Made by a program: the position numbers and the translations under genes. 5,727 nucleotides of DNA from Treponema sp. GTDB lineage: Bacteria > Spirochaetota > Spirochaetia > Treponematales > Breznakiellaceae. How positions within the stretch are numbered: the first letter of the stretch is position 1; each line of letters starts with the position of its first letter. Below the pieces are notes generated by a model. That model had not been told where the DNA came from. It worked only from the letters and a program-made list of their open reading frames with translations, and did not search any database. The DNA lies in assembly GCA_031289935.1 (NCBI GenBank), contig JAITON010000161.1, positions 1 to 5,727 of the forward strand, written 5' to 3'. Positions 1-5,240 of the stretch are shown here, piece after piece.

Positions 1-183
1 GGTGGAACCGCTGTCCTCGGCAAAGTCCCAAATCTTACCGGGCTCAAAGGTGTCTACCATGATCAACTGGGCAATGTTGACGAGCCCGGAGCCGATATCG
101 TAGGAATCGGCCCCCGCCAGCCCAACGAGACCGGCCCCGAGGAGGAAGTTACGTTGTACCGCCTGGGGCGCCGCCCGCTGCAC
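1..183 (-). CDS. Partial uncharacterised protein, probably exported (N-terminal 61 residues)
   Basis: This frame is open from a GTG at 183 down to the left edge, so the gene is incomplete. Reading it gives a hydrophobic stretch (residues about 12-24, NFLLGAGLVGLAG) followed by A-D-S, which would suit a short signal peptide or a membrane anchor. Next comes a region containing AQLIMVDTFEPGKIWDF. Codon third positions are mostly G or C, as in the neighbouring genes. A TAG lies two codons before the GTG, so the start cannot be much further upstream, yet no Shine-Dalgarno sequence precedes it. The start is therefore uncertain, and a frameshift or broken 5' end is possible. It lies 33 nt downstream of the peptidase-like gene on the same strand, so it may be the third gene of that operon. 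The pattern V-D-x-F-E...W vaguely recalls spirochaetal FlaA-type flagellar sheath proteins, but the fragment is too short to call. Confidence 0.5.
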   Translation of the reverse strand, partial: MQRAAPQAVQRNFLLGAGLVGLAGADSYDIGSGLVNIAQLIMVDTFEPGKIWDFAEDSGST

Positions 184-216
184 CGTCTACGGGCCGGGCC
201 CCTGGGGGCCATCCGG

Positions 217-1392
217 CTATGGCGCGTCATGCTCCGGGAGCCGTCCCAGGAGATCCGCCGCCCGGCCGGCGTAACGGGCCGGGTCCGCCAGAGCGGCCGC
301 CTCCAGCCGGTCCCGGGCCTCGGTATACCAGCCCCGGGCGGCGGCATTGAGTCCCAGGGCATAGTTCAGGAGCCCCCGGTCCGCGCCGTAGTCCAGGGCG
401 GCCTGGTAGTATGCGGCCGCCTCATCAAAGGCGCCGCGCCCGTAGGCCAGAAGCCCCAGGTAATAGTAGGGAGCGTAGTGGGCCGGACGCTGGCCCAGGG
501 CGGCCAGGAAGCAGAGTTCCGCCGCCGCCGTATCCCCCTGGGTATAAGCCGCCTGCCCCTCCCGGAGCAAGTCCGGGAAGGTTTTCCGGGCGGCCACATA
601 GTCCCGGAAATCCTGGCCAAGGCGCCCCGGGTCGGTCCACCGGCCGATACGCCGGGCTGCCGCCTCCCGGTTGGCGGCCTCACCGGCATCGGGAGAGAGG
701 GCCATAAAGACCTCCAGGAAAGTCCGGTAGTAGGATTCATCCTGAGCGTTGAGGAAAAAGGAGACCAGGGCCCAGGAAAGGGCCTGGAAATGCTCCGGCC
801 GGTTCCCGGTACCCGCCCCGGTAATAGCCTGCGGGTCCAGGGCTGCGGCATCCAGACCCTGTACCAGGGGCAGGGCGTCCATGTTTTCCTCGTAACGGAG
901 CTGCCCGGCGTCCCCGTCGTAACGCAGAGCGGCCAGATAGACCGCGAGACCCTCCTGCATCCAGGCCGGCGGCTCGCTGATAAAGGCCCGGAAGAACTGG
1001 ACAAAGGCATGATAGGCCAGGGCATCCGGCGCACCGGGACTCCCCCGGTGGACCACGAGCTCCCGCAGATCCGGCCGGCTATAGTGGAGGTAGACCGCCC
1101 CCGCTATCCCCTCCCCCGCCCGTCCGGCCAGATAGAGCTCGTAGGCCCCCTGGTCGTGGAAGACCCGGACCGCCAGAGGGGATTCGAGCAGGGACGGATC
1201 GAAACGGAATAATTGATTGTAGGCGTCAAAGCGGAGTTCCAGTTCCTTCAAAAGGGCCACCGCGTCCTCCGCCGTGCCGTCGCTCACGATATGGTAGCGG
1301 GCGTCCCTCACTTCGGCGGCCTGGGCCGGGAGGAAACCCGGCAGCAGGACCGCGTTCAGGAACGCAACGCTCAGGATTAGGTATCGCTTCAT
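217..1392 (-). CDS. Exported peptidase-MA-like protein with C-terminal TPRs, zinc motif degenerate
   Basis: The product is 391 aa. Residues 1-26 form a clear signal peptide (K2-R3, a hydrophobic core, AQAA before the cleavage region), so the protein should act in the periplasm or outside the inner membrane. Residues about 30-270 resemble the gluzincin-type peptidase MA-like domain. The usual zinc-binding HExxH is replaced by H128-A-F-V-Q132, so the catalytic Glu and second His are missing, while the downstream WMQEGLA keeps E147. Three TPR-like helical pairs follow at about 275-304, 307-338 and 341-371, pointing to protein-protein binding. The ATG at 1392 has a GGAGG ribosome site at 1400-1404 with 7 nt spacing, located inside the last codons of the upstream P-loop gene, whose stop lies 3 nt before this ATG. 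Co-transcription and translational coupling are therefore likely. Hydrolase activity looks lost, so a scaffold or binding role is inferred. The physiological function is unknown. Confidence 0.8.
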   Translation of the reverse strand: MKRYLILSVAFLNAVLLPGFLPAQAAEVRDARYHIVSDGTAEDAVALLKELELRFDAYNQLFRFDPSLLESPLAVRVFHDQGAYELYLAGRAGEGIAGAVYLHYSRPDLRELVVHRGSPGAPDALAYHAFVQFFRAFISEPPAWMQEGLAVYLAALRYDGDAGQLRYEENMDALPLVQGLDAAALDPQAITGAGTGNRPEHFQALSWALVSFFLNAQDESYYRTFLEVFMALSPDAGEAANREAAARRIGRWTDPGRLGQDFRDYVAARKTFPDLLREGQAAYTQGDTAAAELCFLAALGQRPAHYAPYYYLGLLAYGRGAFDEAAAYYQAALDYGADRGLLNYALGLNAAARGWYTEARDRLEAAALADPARYAGRAADLLGRLPEHDAP

Positions 1393-1395
1393 GAA

Positions 1396-2268
1396 TCAGC
1401 CTCCACTATGTTCCTGAATCAGCTTGTCAATAATGATATTCACCTCTTCGATGAGAATCCCCGTAAACCGTTCAATATTTTCGATGATATACTGCTGCAT
1501 GGCGTGGATATTCCCCCCCAACTGGGTCCCCATAGGCACGTCAATGGTAATCACCAGCCGGTAGCCCGCGTCGTCGTCCCTAACCAGGATCTTTTTGATG
1601 CGGATATTAGGGTCGTACTCGTCCACACAGTGGATCACCATCTGGCTCAGGGCCGCCTCGGAGATAACCACCTTGCCCCGCCTGGAGTATTCGGGCCTTA
1701 CCACGGACTTCTCCAGCACCTTGGGAGTAGGGCCGATAGCCGCCGGCCCGGCCTTGCGCTGGAAAATCCTGATGGCATCGTAAAAAATATTGGGGTAGTT
1801 CCGTTTGACCTCGATAGAGGGCACGGGAATAACGTGCTTCCCCTCGATACGGCGGGTGCGGATAGCCCGTTCAATCTCCTCCTGGGTAGCGATGTCCTCT
1901 ATTTTGATGAACTTCCGGGGAGGCGGCAATTGAAGCCGGGCGGCGATCTTGGTCACCATCTTCTCCGAGGTGCCCAGAATAAGGACCTTCCTGAACTTTT
2001 CCCCCTGGAGCTTCCGGGCCACCTCGTCCCGGTGGGCCTTTTCGTCAAAGAGGGCTACTTTGACCGCAGCCATAAAGGTCTTTTCCTTCTTGGCCGAATG
2101 CCCCGCCAGAATGTGGTTATCCTTAATCAGGAGCCCGTCGTCAATAATGAGCTCGATACCATACTTCTGGGCCACGAGCTTGGCCCGGAAGCTCTTGCCG
2201 GTGCCGCTTCCCCCGCTCAGCGCGTAGACTTGCAGGCGGCGGAAGCGCCAGAGGAGTTTGCGGAACAT
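1396..2268 (-). CDS. P-loop ATP-binding protein with C-terminal Asp23/Gls24-like domain
   Basis: The product is 290 aa from the ATG at 2268. A Walker A motif GGSGTGKS occupies residues 19-26, just after a basic N-terminus. IIDDGLLI at 41-48 supplies acidic residues that may serve near the nucleotide. The N-terminal part (to about 180) looks like a small P-loop kinase or ATPase. Residues about 195-285 resemble the Asp23/Gls24 envelope-stress fold: an opening GKVVIS, a middle pair of strands (RIKKILVR, YRLVITIDV), then a helix and the ending TGILIEEVNIIIDKL. The frame stays open upstream to 2838, but that extension runs antisense to the thiazoline hydrolase gene and reads as low-complexity non-protein sequence. 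The start at 2268 is supported because the P-loop follows at once and a -10 box lies 7 nt upstream. There is no good Shine-Dalgarno site. It is the first gene of a probable operon with the TPR protein. The substrate is unknown. Confidence 0.82.
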   Translation of the reverse strand: MFRKLLWRFRRLQVYALSGGSGTGKSFRAKLVAQKYGIELIIDDGLLIKDNHILAGHSAKKEKTFMAAVKVALFDEKAHRDEVARKLQGEKFRKVLILGTSEKMVTKIAARLQLPPPRKFIKIEDIATQEEIERAIRTRRIEGKHVIPVPSIEVKRNYPNIFYDAIRIFQRKAGPAAIGPTPKVLEKSVVRPEYSRRGKVVISEAALSQMVIHCVDEYDPNIRIKKILVRDDDAGYRLVITIDVPMGTQLGGNIHAMQQYIIENIERFTGILIEEVNIIIDKLIQEHSGG

Positions 2269-2275
2269 GAGGCCC

Positions 2276-2304
2276 AGTATATCCCGGGGGCGGAAAAAAG
2301 TGTA
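2276..2304 (-). promoter_or_regulatory. Candidate promoter of the P-loop gene, leaderless geometry
   Basis: On the minus strand a -10 box TATACT (2281-2276, 5 of 6 consensus bases) is preceded after 17 nt by a weak -35, TACACT (2304-2299, 3 of 6). Only 7 nt (GGGCCTC) separate the -10 box from the ATG, so transcription should begin at or within a base of the start codon. No Shine-Dalgarno sequence is present in these 7 nt. This is a sequence match only. Confidence 0.5.
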
Positions 2305-2336
2305 GCTGTCGCCGCCGCCAGCGCGGCAGCGATAGC
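2294..2336. repeat. Strong imperfect palindrome between the divergent promoters
   Basis: Positions 2305-2318 pair with 2323-2336 around a 4-nt loop (CAGC, 2319-2322). Of 14 positions, 12 are Watson-Crick pairs, one is G-T (2308/2333) and one is a C/A mismatch (2313/2328). An alternative longer-range perfect repeat, GCCGCCGC at 2311-2318 with GCGGCGGC at 2335-2342, overlaps it. The palindrome sits between the minus-strand -35 (2299-2304) and the plus-strand -35 (2345-2350), a natural place for an operator. Read on the minus strand it is followed, after 5 nt, by six T residues (2299-2294), so it could alternatively act as an intrinsic terminator or attenuator for transcription that enters from the plus-strand gene side. 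Confidence 0.55.
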
Positions 2337-2344
2337 GGCGGCCC

Positions 2345-2373
2345 TTGACTTTCTCCCCCAGCCCTGTTATACC
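2345..2373 (+). promoter_or_regulatory. Candidate sigma70-type promoter of the thiazoline hydrolase gene
   Basis: TTGACT at 2345-2350 (5 of 6 consensus) is followed after exactly 17 nt by TATACC at 2368-2373 (4 of 6), with an extended -10 TG at 2365-2366. The expected start of transcription, near 2380, lies only 2-3 nt before the ATG at 2383. The mRNA would be almost leaderless, and the weak AAGG at 2374-2377 would not be transcribed. This is a sequence match only. Confidence 0.6.
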
Positions 2374-2382
2374 AAGGCCACC

Positions 2383-2898
2383 ATGCGTACCATCATCAAT
2401 AAACCTAAAAACAAGTCCGGCCTTATCCGGGCGATTCGTAACCTCTTCGAGCACCGCGCCCTGTGGATGTACCTGCTCCTGGACGAGGCCAGGAAGAAGG
2501 GCCTTGCCCCGGAGGACTTTGCCCCGGCAGCCATCAAGCGCTGCGGCCTGTACCAGGGCGGGGCCTACGCGGAAAACGGGAGCGCCACCAGCCTCAAGCT
2601 GCTCAGGAAACGGCTCTTCACCGGCGTAGGAAAGCTCATCTTCGAGATGAAAATCCGCCGCTGCACGGATGATAATCTTGACGTCGATTTCCACTACTGC
2701 CCCCTGGTGAGCGCCTGGCAGAAGCAGGGCTGCGCAGGCAAAGACCTGGCAAACCTCTGCGAGTATGCCATGTGCGGCGACCGGGGTATTGCGGAAAGTT
2801 TTGGCTGCGATCTGGATTTGGTCAAAACCATCGCCCAAGGTAACGGGGTCTGCGAAATCCGGTTCCGGCGCAGGGAAACCGTTGTTTCGGCTTGTTAA
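2383..2898 (+). CDS. L-2-amino-thiazoline-4-carboxylic acid hydrolase family protein
   Basis: The product is 171 aa from the ATG at 2383. The core looks like the ATC hydrolase family: a helical front half with WMYLLLDEARKKG (residues 28-40), then DFHYCPLVSAW (102-112), LCEYAMCGDRG (125-135) and a closing GNGVCEIRF (153-161). The best-known member, from Pseudomonas, opens the thiazoline ring of L-2-amino-thiazoline-4-carboxylate to give N-carbamoyl-L-cysteine on the way to L-cysteine, but many homologues in anaerobes are untested. Nine cysteines (54, 94, 106, 117, 126, 131, 142, 157, 171) make it unusually Cys-rich, so a metal, redox or thiol role is also possible. The frame is open upstream to 1408, but that part is antisense to the P-loop gene. 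The ATG at 2383 fits the domain start and the promoter. No signal peptide was seen, so it is probably cytoplasmic. The gene converges on two methionine/cysteine PLP enzymes. Confidence 0.78.
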   Translation: MRTIINKPKNKSGLIRAIRNLFEHRALWMYLLLDEARKKGLAPEDFAPAAIKRCGLYQGGAYAENGSATSLKLLRKRLFTGVGKLIFEMKIRRCTDDNLDVDFHYCPLVSAWQKQGCAGKDLANLCEYAMCGDRGIAESFGCDLDLVKTIAQGNGVCEIRFRRRETVVSAC

Positions 2899-2921
2899 AA
2901 GGCCCTAGACAAGGGCCCTTT
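2897..2921. terminator. Shared hairpin at the convergent gene ends, possible bidirectional terminator
   Basis: AAAAGGCCC (2897-2905) pairs with GGGCCCTTT (2913-2921) across a 7-nt loop, with one A/C mismatch, giving 8 of 9 pairs. It overlaps the stop codon of the hydrolase gene and the last codons of the PLP enzyme gene coming the other way. The trailing T tract is short in both directions (three on the plus strand, four on the minus strand), so termination would be modest. Confidence 0.45.
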
Positions 2922-4062
2922 CCAGGTCGGCGATAATGTCCTGGGGGGCTTCGATGCCCACAGAAAGCCGCAGTAAACGCTCCGTTACGCCGGATGCAAG
3001 GCGCATAGCCTCGGGAATGGCCCCGTGGGTCTGCGCCAGGGGATAGGTGATCAAAGATTCCACCCCCCCCAGGCTTTCGGCAAAGAGAATAAGCCGCACC
3101 CTCCGGAGAATAACCGGTACAAGGCTCAGATCCTTCAGGTAAAAAGAAACCATGCCGCTGTGCCCCCGGGCCTGGGCCCGGGAAAGCGCCCCCTGGGGGT
3201 GGTCCTCAAAGCCCGTGTAAAACACCCGTTCCACGTGAGGATGATTCCGCAGCCAGGCCGCCACAACCACCGCGTTCTGCTGGTGCTTTTCCATACGCAA
3301 AGCCAGGGTTTTAAGGCCCCGCAGCGTAAGCCAGGCGTCAAAAGGGCCCAGGGCCGCGCCCTCGCTCTTCTGCGCCTCCCGCAGAGCCCCTTCGTAGGTA
3401 TCGCTTGAATGGACGATGTGCCCCGAAAGGGTATCGTTGTGCCCCGCAAGGTACTTGCTGCCGCTATGGACCACAAAATCCGCGCCCCAGTCCAGGGGGT
3501 TTTGAAAGTAAGGGGTTAGAAAGGTATTGTCCACCACCAGGAAGCCCCCCCGGGCGTGGATGAATTCAGCGCAGCGGCCCATATCCGTTACCTTCATCAT
3601 AGGGTTGGAGGGCGTTTCGATAAAGAGCGCCCTGGTTTCGGGGCGGGCGGCGGCCTCGATGTTGGCAAAGCCGCTGGTATCAATCCAGGAAAAGTTAAGG
3701 CCGTAGGGGGCGTAATATTCGTTAAACAAGCGGTAGGTGCCGCCGTAAAGGTCTTCGGACACGATGATATGGTCGCCGGGCTTGAAAAGTTTAACCAGGC
3801 AGGAAATGGCCCCCATGCCCGTGGCAAAGGAAAGGCCGTATTTCCCGTGCTCTAAAAGAGCCAGGCTCTGCTCCAGGGCGCTCCGGGTAGGGTTGCCGGT
3901 GCGGGAATAATCGAAGCCCGTAGACCGGCCCAGACCCGGGTGCCTAAAAGTAGCGCTCTGGTAAATCGGCACGCTCACCGCGCCGGTAGCGCCGTCAAAG
4001 GGAACCGCGCCGTGGACCGCCAAGGTCTCGGGAGCGTAGTCCGTTTCGGGGGAATCCTTCAT
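2905..4062 (-). CDS. metI: Cystathionine gamma-synthase / O-acylhomoserine thiol-lyase (MetI/MetB-like)
   Basis: The product is a 385 aa fold-type I PLP enzyme of the Cys/Met metabolism family, at the usual full length. Visible active-site residues by family alignment are D51-Y52-x-R54 and G-NPTR (phosphate-binding from the neighbouring subunit), Y106 and R111 in DLYGGTYR, D178 in VVDNTF (pyridine nitrogen), S200, K203 in HSGSKYLAGHND (Schiff-base lysine) and E335 in ESLGGVESL. As I recall it, Bacillus subtilis MetI shares the RSTGFDYxRTxNPTR, SxDLYGGTYRLF and AESLGGVESxITYP stretches, so I favour cystathionine synthesis from O-acyl-homoserine and cysteine. Direct sulfhydrylation or gamma-lyase activity cannot be excluded. 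The ATG at 4062 overlaps the TGA of the upstream paralogue (ATGA). Its GAGGAGG site (4070-4076, 7-nt spacing) lies inside that gene, so the two are almost surely co-translated. A run of eight G falls in the conserved LGGV codons. The product should be cytoplasmic and tetrameric. Confidence 0.85.
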   Translation of the reverse strand: MKDSPETDYAPETLAVHGAVPFDGATGAVSVPIYQSATFRHPGLGRSTGFDYSRTGNPTRSALEQSLALLEHGKYGLSFATGMGAISCLVKLFKPGDHIIVSEDLYGGTYRLFNEYYAPYGLNFSWIDTSGFANIEAAARPETRALFIETPSNPMMKVTDMGRCAEFIHARGGFLVVDNTFLTPYFQNPLDWGADFVVHSGSKYLAGHNDTLSGHIVHSSDTYEGALREAQKSEGAALGPFDAWLTLRGLKTLALRMEKHQQNAVVVAAWLRNHPHVERVFYTGFEDHPQGALSRAQARGHSGMVSFYLKDLSLVPVILRRVRLILFAESLGGVESLITYPLAQTHGAIPEAMRLASGVTERLLRLSVGIEAPQDIIADLERALV

Positions 4063-5204
4063 TGCAGCGCCTCCTCAAAATCGGCGATCAGGTCTTCCGG
4101 CGCTTCCAGCCCCGCGGAAATACGAATCAGCGTATCCGTGATGCCCAGCCGCGCCCGTTCCGCCTGAGGGACCGACGCGTGGCTCATCGTGGCCGGGTAG
4201 GACGCGATGGTCTCCACACCCCCCAGGCTCACCGCCGCCGCCGCAAGCCGGGTCCGCCGCAGGAAATTAAGCGCCTGCTCCGCTTTCTTTGTCCTGAACG
4301 ACAGCACCGCCCCCGGCCCCCCCGCCTGGGCCCCGTGGACCGCCCCGCCGGGATGGCCCGCAAGACCGGGGTAATACACCGCCTCCACCTGAGGCTGCCC
4401 CAGAAGCCATTCAGCAAGCCGCCCGGCAGTCTTTTGCTGAGCCTCCAGCCGCACCTTGAGGGTCTTGATGCCCCGGAGCACCAGCCAGGCGTCCCAGGGG
4501 CCCGGCACCGCCCCAAAACCGTTCTGCACGGCGTAGAGCCTGCGCCCAATCTCCCCGGTCCGGGTAACCGCCAGCCCGGAAACCACGTCGCTGTGGCCCC
4601 CCAGGAACTTGGTAGCCGAATGGACCACGATATCCGCCCCCAGTTCGATAGGACGCTGCAAAAGGGGGGTCATAAAGGTGTTGTCCACGATAGAGATGAG
4701 CCCCGCCTCCTGCGCAATACCCAGGCAGGCCCTAAGATCCGTTATTTTGAGCAGCGGGTTGGAAGGAGTTTCCAGAAAAAGCGCCTTAGTATTGGGCCGG
4801 ACCGCCCGCCGGACCGCCTCCGGGTCCGAGGCATCCACCGCGGTACATACAAGACCCCAGCGCTTAAAAAAAGTATTGAGCATCCGGTAGCTGCCGCCGT
4901 AGATATCCTCCGAGGCGACGATATGATCGCCCGCGGCGAAGATCCCCAGGGCCGAGGAAACCGCCGCGATGCCGCTGCCAAAGGCATAACCCCCGGCCCC
5001 CCCCTCCAGGGCGGCAATCGTGTCCTCCAGAGCCTTCCGGGTAGGGTTCCCCGACCGGGCGTAGTCGTACTCCTGGGCGCCCGCAGGGTCTTCCTGGTCA
5101 AAAGTAGAGCTCTGGTAGACCGGGACCCCCAGCGCCCCGGTGCTCCCCCCCAGAGCGCGGTCCGTGTCGTAGCCCGCATGTATCAGCAGCGTGCCCATGT
5201 GCAT
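4059..5204 (-). CDS. metC: Cystathionine beta-lyase-like PLP enzyme (MetC of the Bacillus type)
   Basis: The product is 381 aa, full length for the Cys/Met metabolism PLP family. Expected residues are present: D47-Y48-x-R50 and SGNPTR, Y102 and R107 in DIYGGSYR, D174 in IVDNTF, S196, K199 in HSATKFLGGHSD (Schiff-base lysine) and E331 in SLGGVET. The stretches SSTFDQE, DIVVHSATKFL, QNGFGAV, WLVLRGIKTLKVRLE and AVSLGGVE...SYPATMSHA match Bacillus subtilis MetC as I remember it. I therefore infer cleavage of cystathionine to homocysteine, pyruvate and ammonia. Cystathionine gamma-lyase or gamma-synthase is a real alternative, because this family switches activity easily. The ATG at 5204 is chosen over the one at 5198 for its 6-nt distance to GAGGAGG. 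This gene comes first, then its paralogue, the reverse of the Bacillus metI-metC order. Only 36 nt separate it from the upstream gene, and no riboswitch or T-box fits there. Confidence 0.8.
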   Translation of the reverse strand: MHMGTLLIHAGYDTDRALGGSTGALGVPVYQSSTFDQEDPAGAQEYDYARSGNPTRKALEDTIAALEGGAGGYAFGSGIAAVSSALGIFAAGDHIVASEDIYGGSYRMLNTFFKRWGLVCTAVDASDPEAVRRAVRPNTKALFLETPSNPLLKITDLRACLGIAQEAGLISIVDNTFMTPLLQRPIELGADIVVHSATKFLGGHSDVVSGLAVTRTGEIGRRLYAVQNGFGAVPGPWDAWLVLRGIKTLKVRLEAQQKTAGRLAEWLLGQPQVEAVYYPGLAGHPGGAVHGAQAGGPGAVLSFRTKKAEQALNFLRRTRLAAAAVSLGGVETIASYPATMSHASVPQAERARLGITDTLIRISAGLEAPEDLIADFEEALQ

Positions 5205-5210
5205 TATATT

Positions 5211-5217
5211 CCTCCTC
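5211..5217 (-). promoter_or_regulatory. Strong Shine-Dalgarno site deciding the metC-like start
   Basis: GAGGAGG on the minus strand lies 6 nt before the ATG at 5204 and 12 nt before the alternative ATG at 5198, which favours the first. It contrasts with the two divergent genes at 2268 and 2383, which have no usable site. Confidence 0.8.
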
Positions 5218-5240
5218 AGAACAGCCCGGCGTATGCCCCC

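Noticed and set aside
197..210. Short GC hairpin as a terminator after the TPR gene
   Set aside because: The stem is about 5 bp, with no T tract on either strand.
63..362. Minus-strand frame across the gap between the TPR gene and the left-edge gene
   Set aside because: It overlaps the end of the TPR gene in another frame, with Arg/Pro-rich content typical of a shadow.
1..1212. Long plus-strand open frame opposite the TPR gene and the left-edge gene
   Set aside because: The translation is rich in Gly, Pro, Arg and Val without any domain. The minus frame has a signal peptide, TPRs and a ribosome site. The GC bias explains the lack of stops.
1408..2382. Upstream extension of the thiazoline hydrolase frame across the whole P-loop gene
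   Set aside because: It is antisense to a recognisable P-loop protein and has no family character. The domain, promoter and ATG at 2383 explain the gene.
2269..2838. Upstream extension of the P-loop gene frame across the hydrolase gene
   Set aside because: It is antisense to a recognisable enzyme, and the P-loop follows directly after the ATG at 2268.
5203..5208. Perfect TATAAT on the minus strand overlapping the metC-like start codon
   Set aside because: There is no -35 at 16-18 nt (the sequence there is CGCCGG), and transcription would begin after the ATG that has the strong ribosome site. It is chance within an A/T-rich spacer.
5205..5240. SAM riboswitch, T-box or other leader before the PLP gene pair
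   Set aside because: Only 36 nt are available, and they hold no conserved leader motif.
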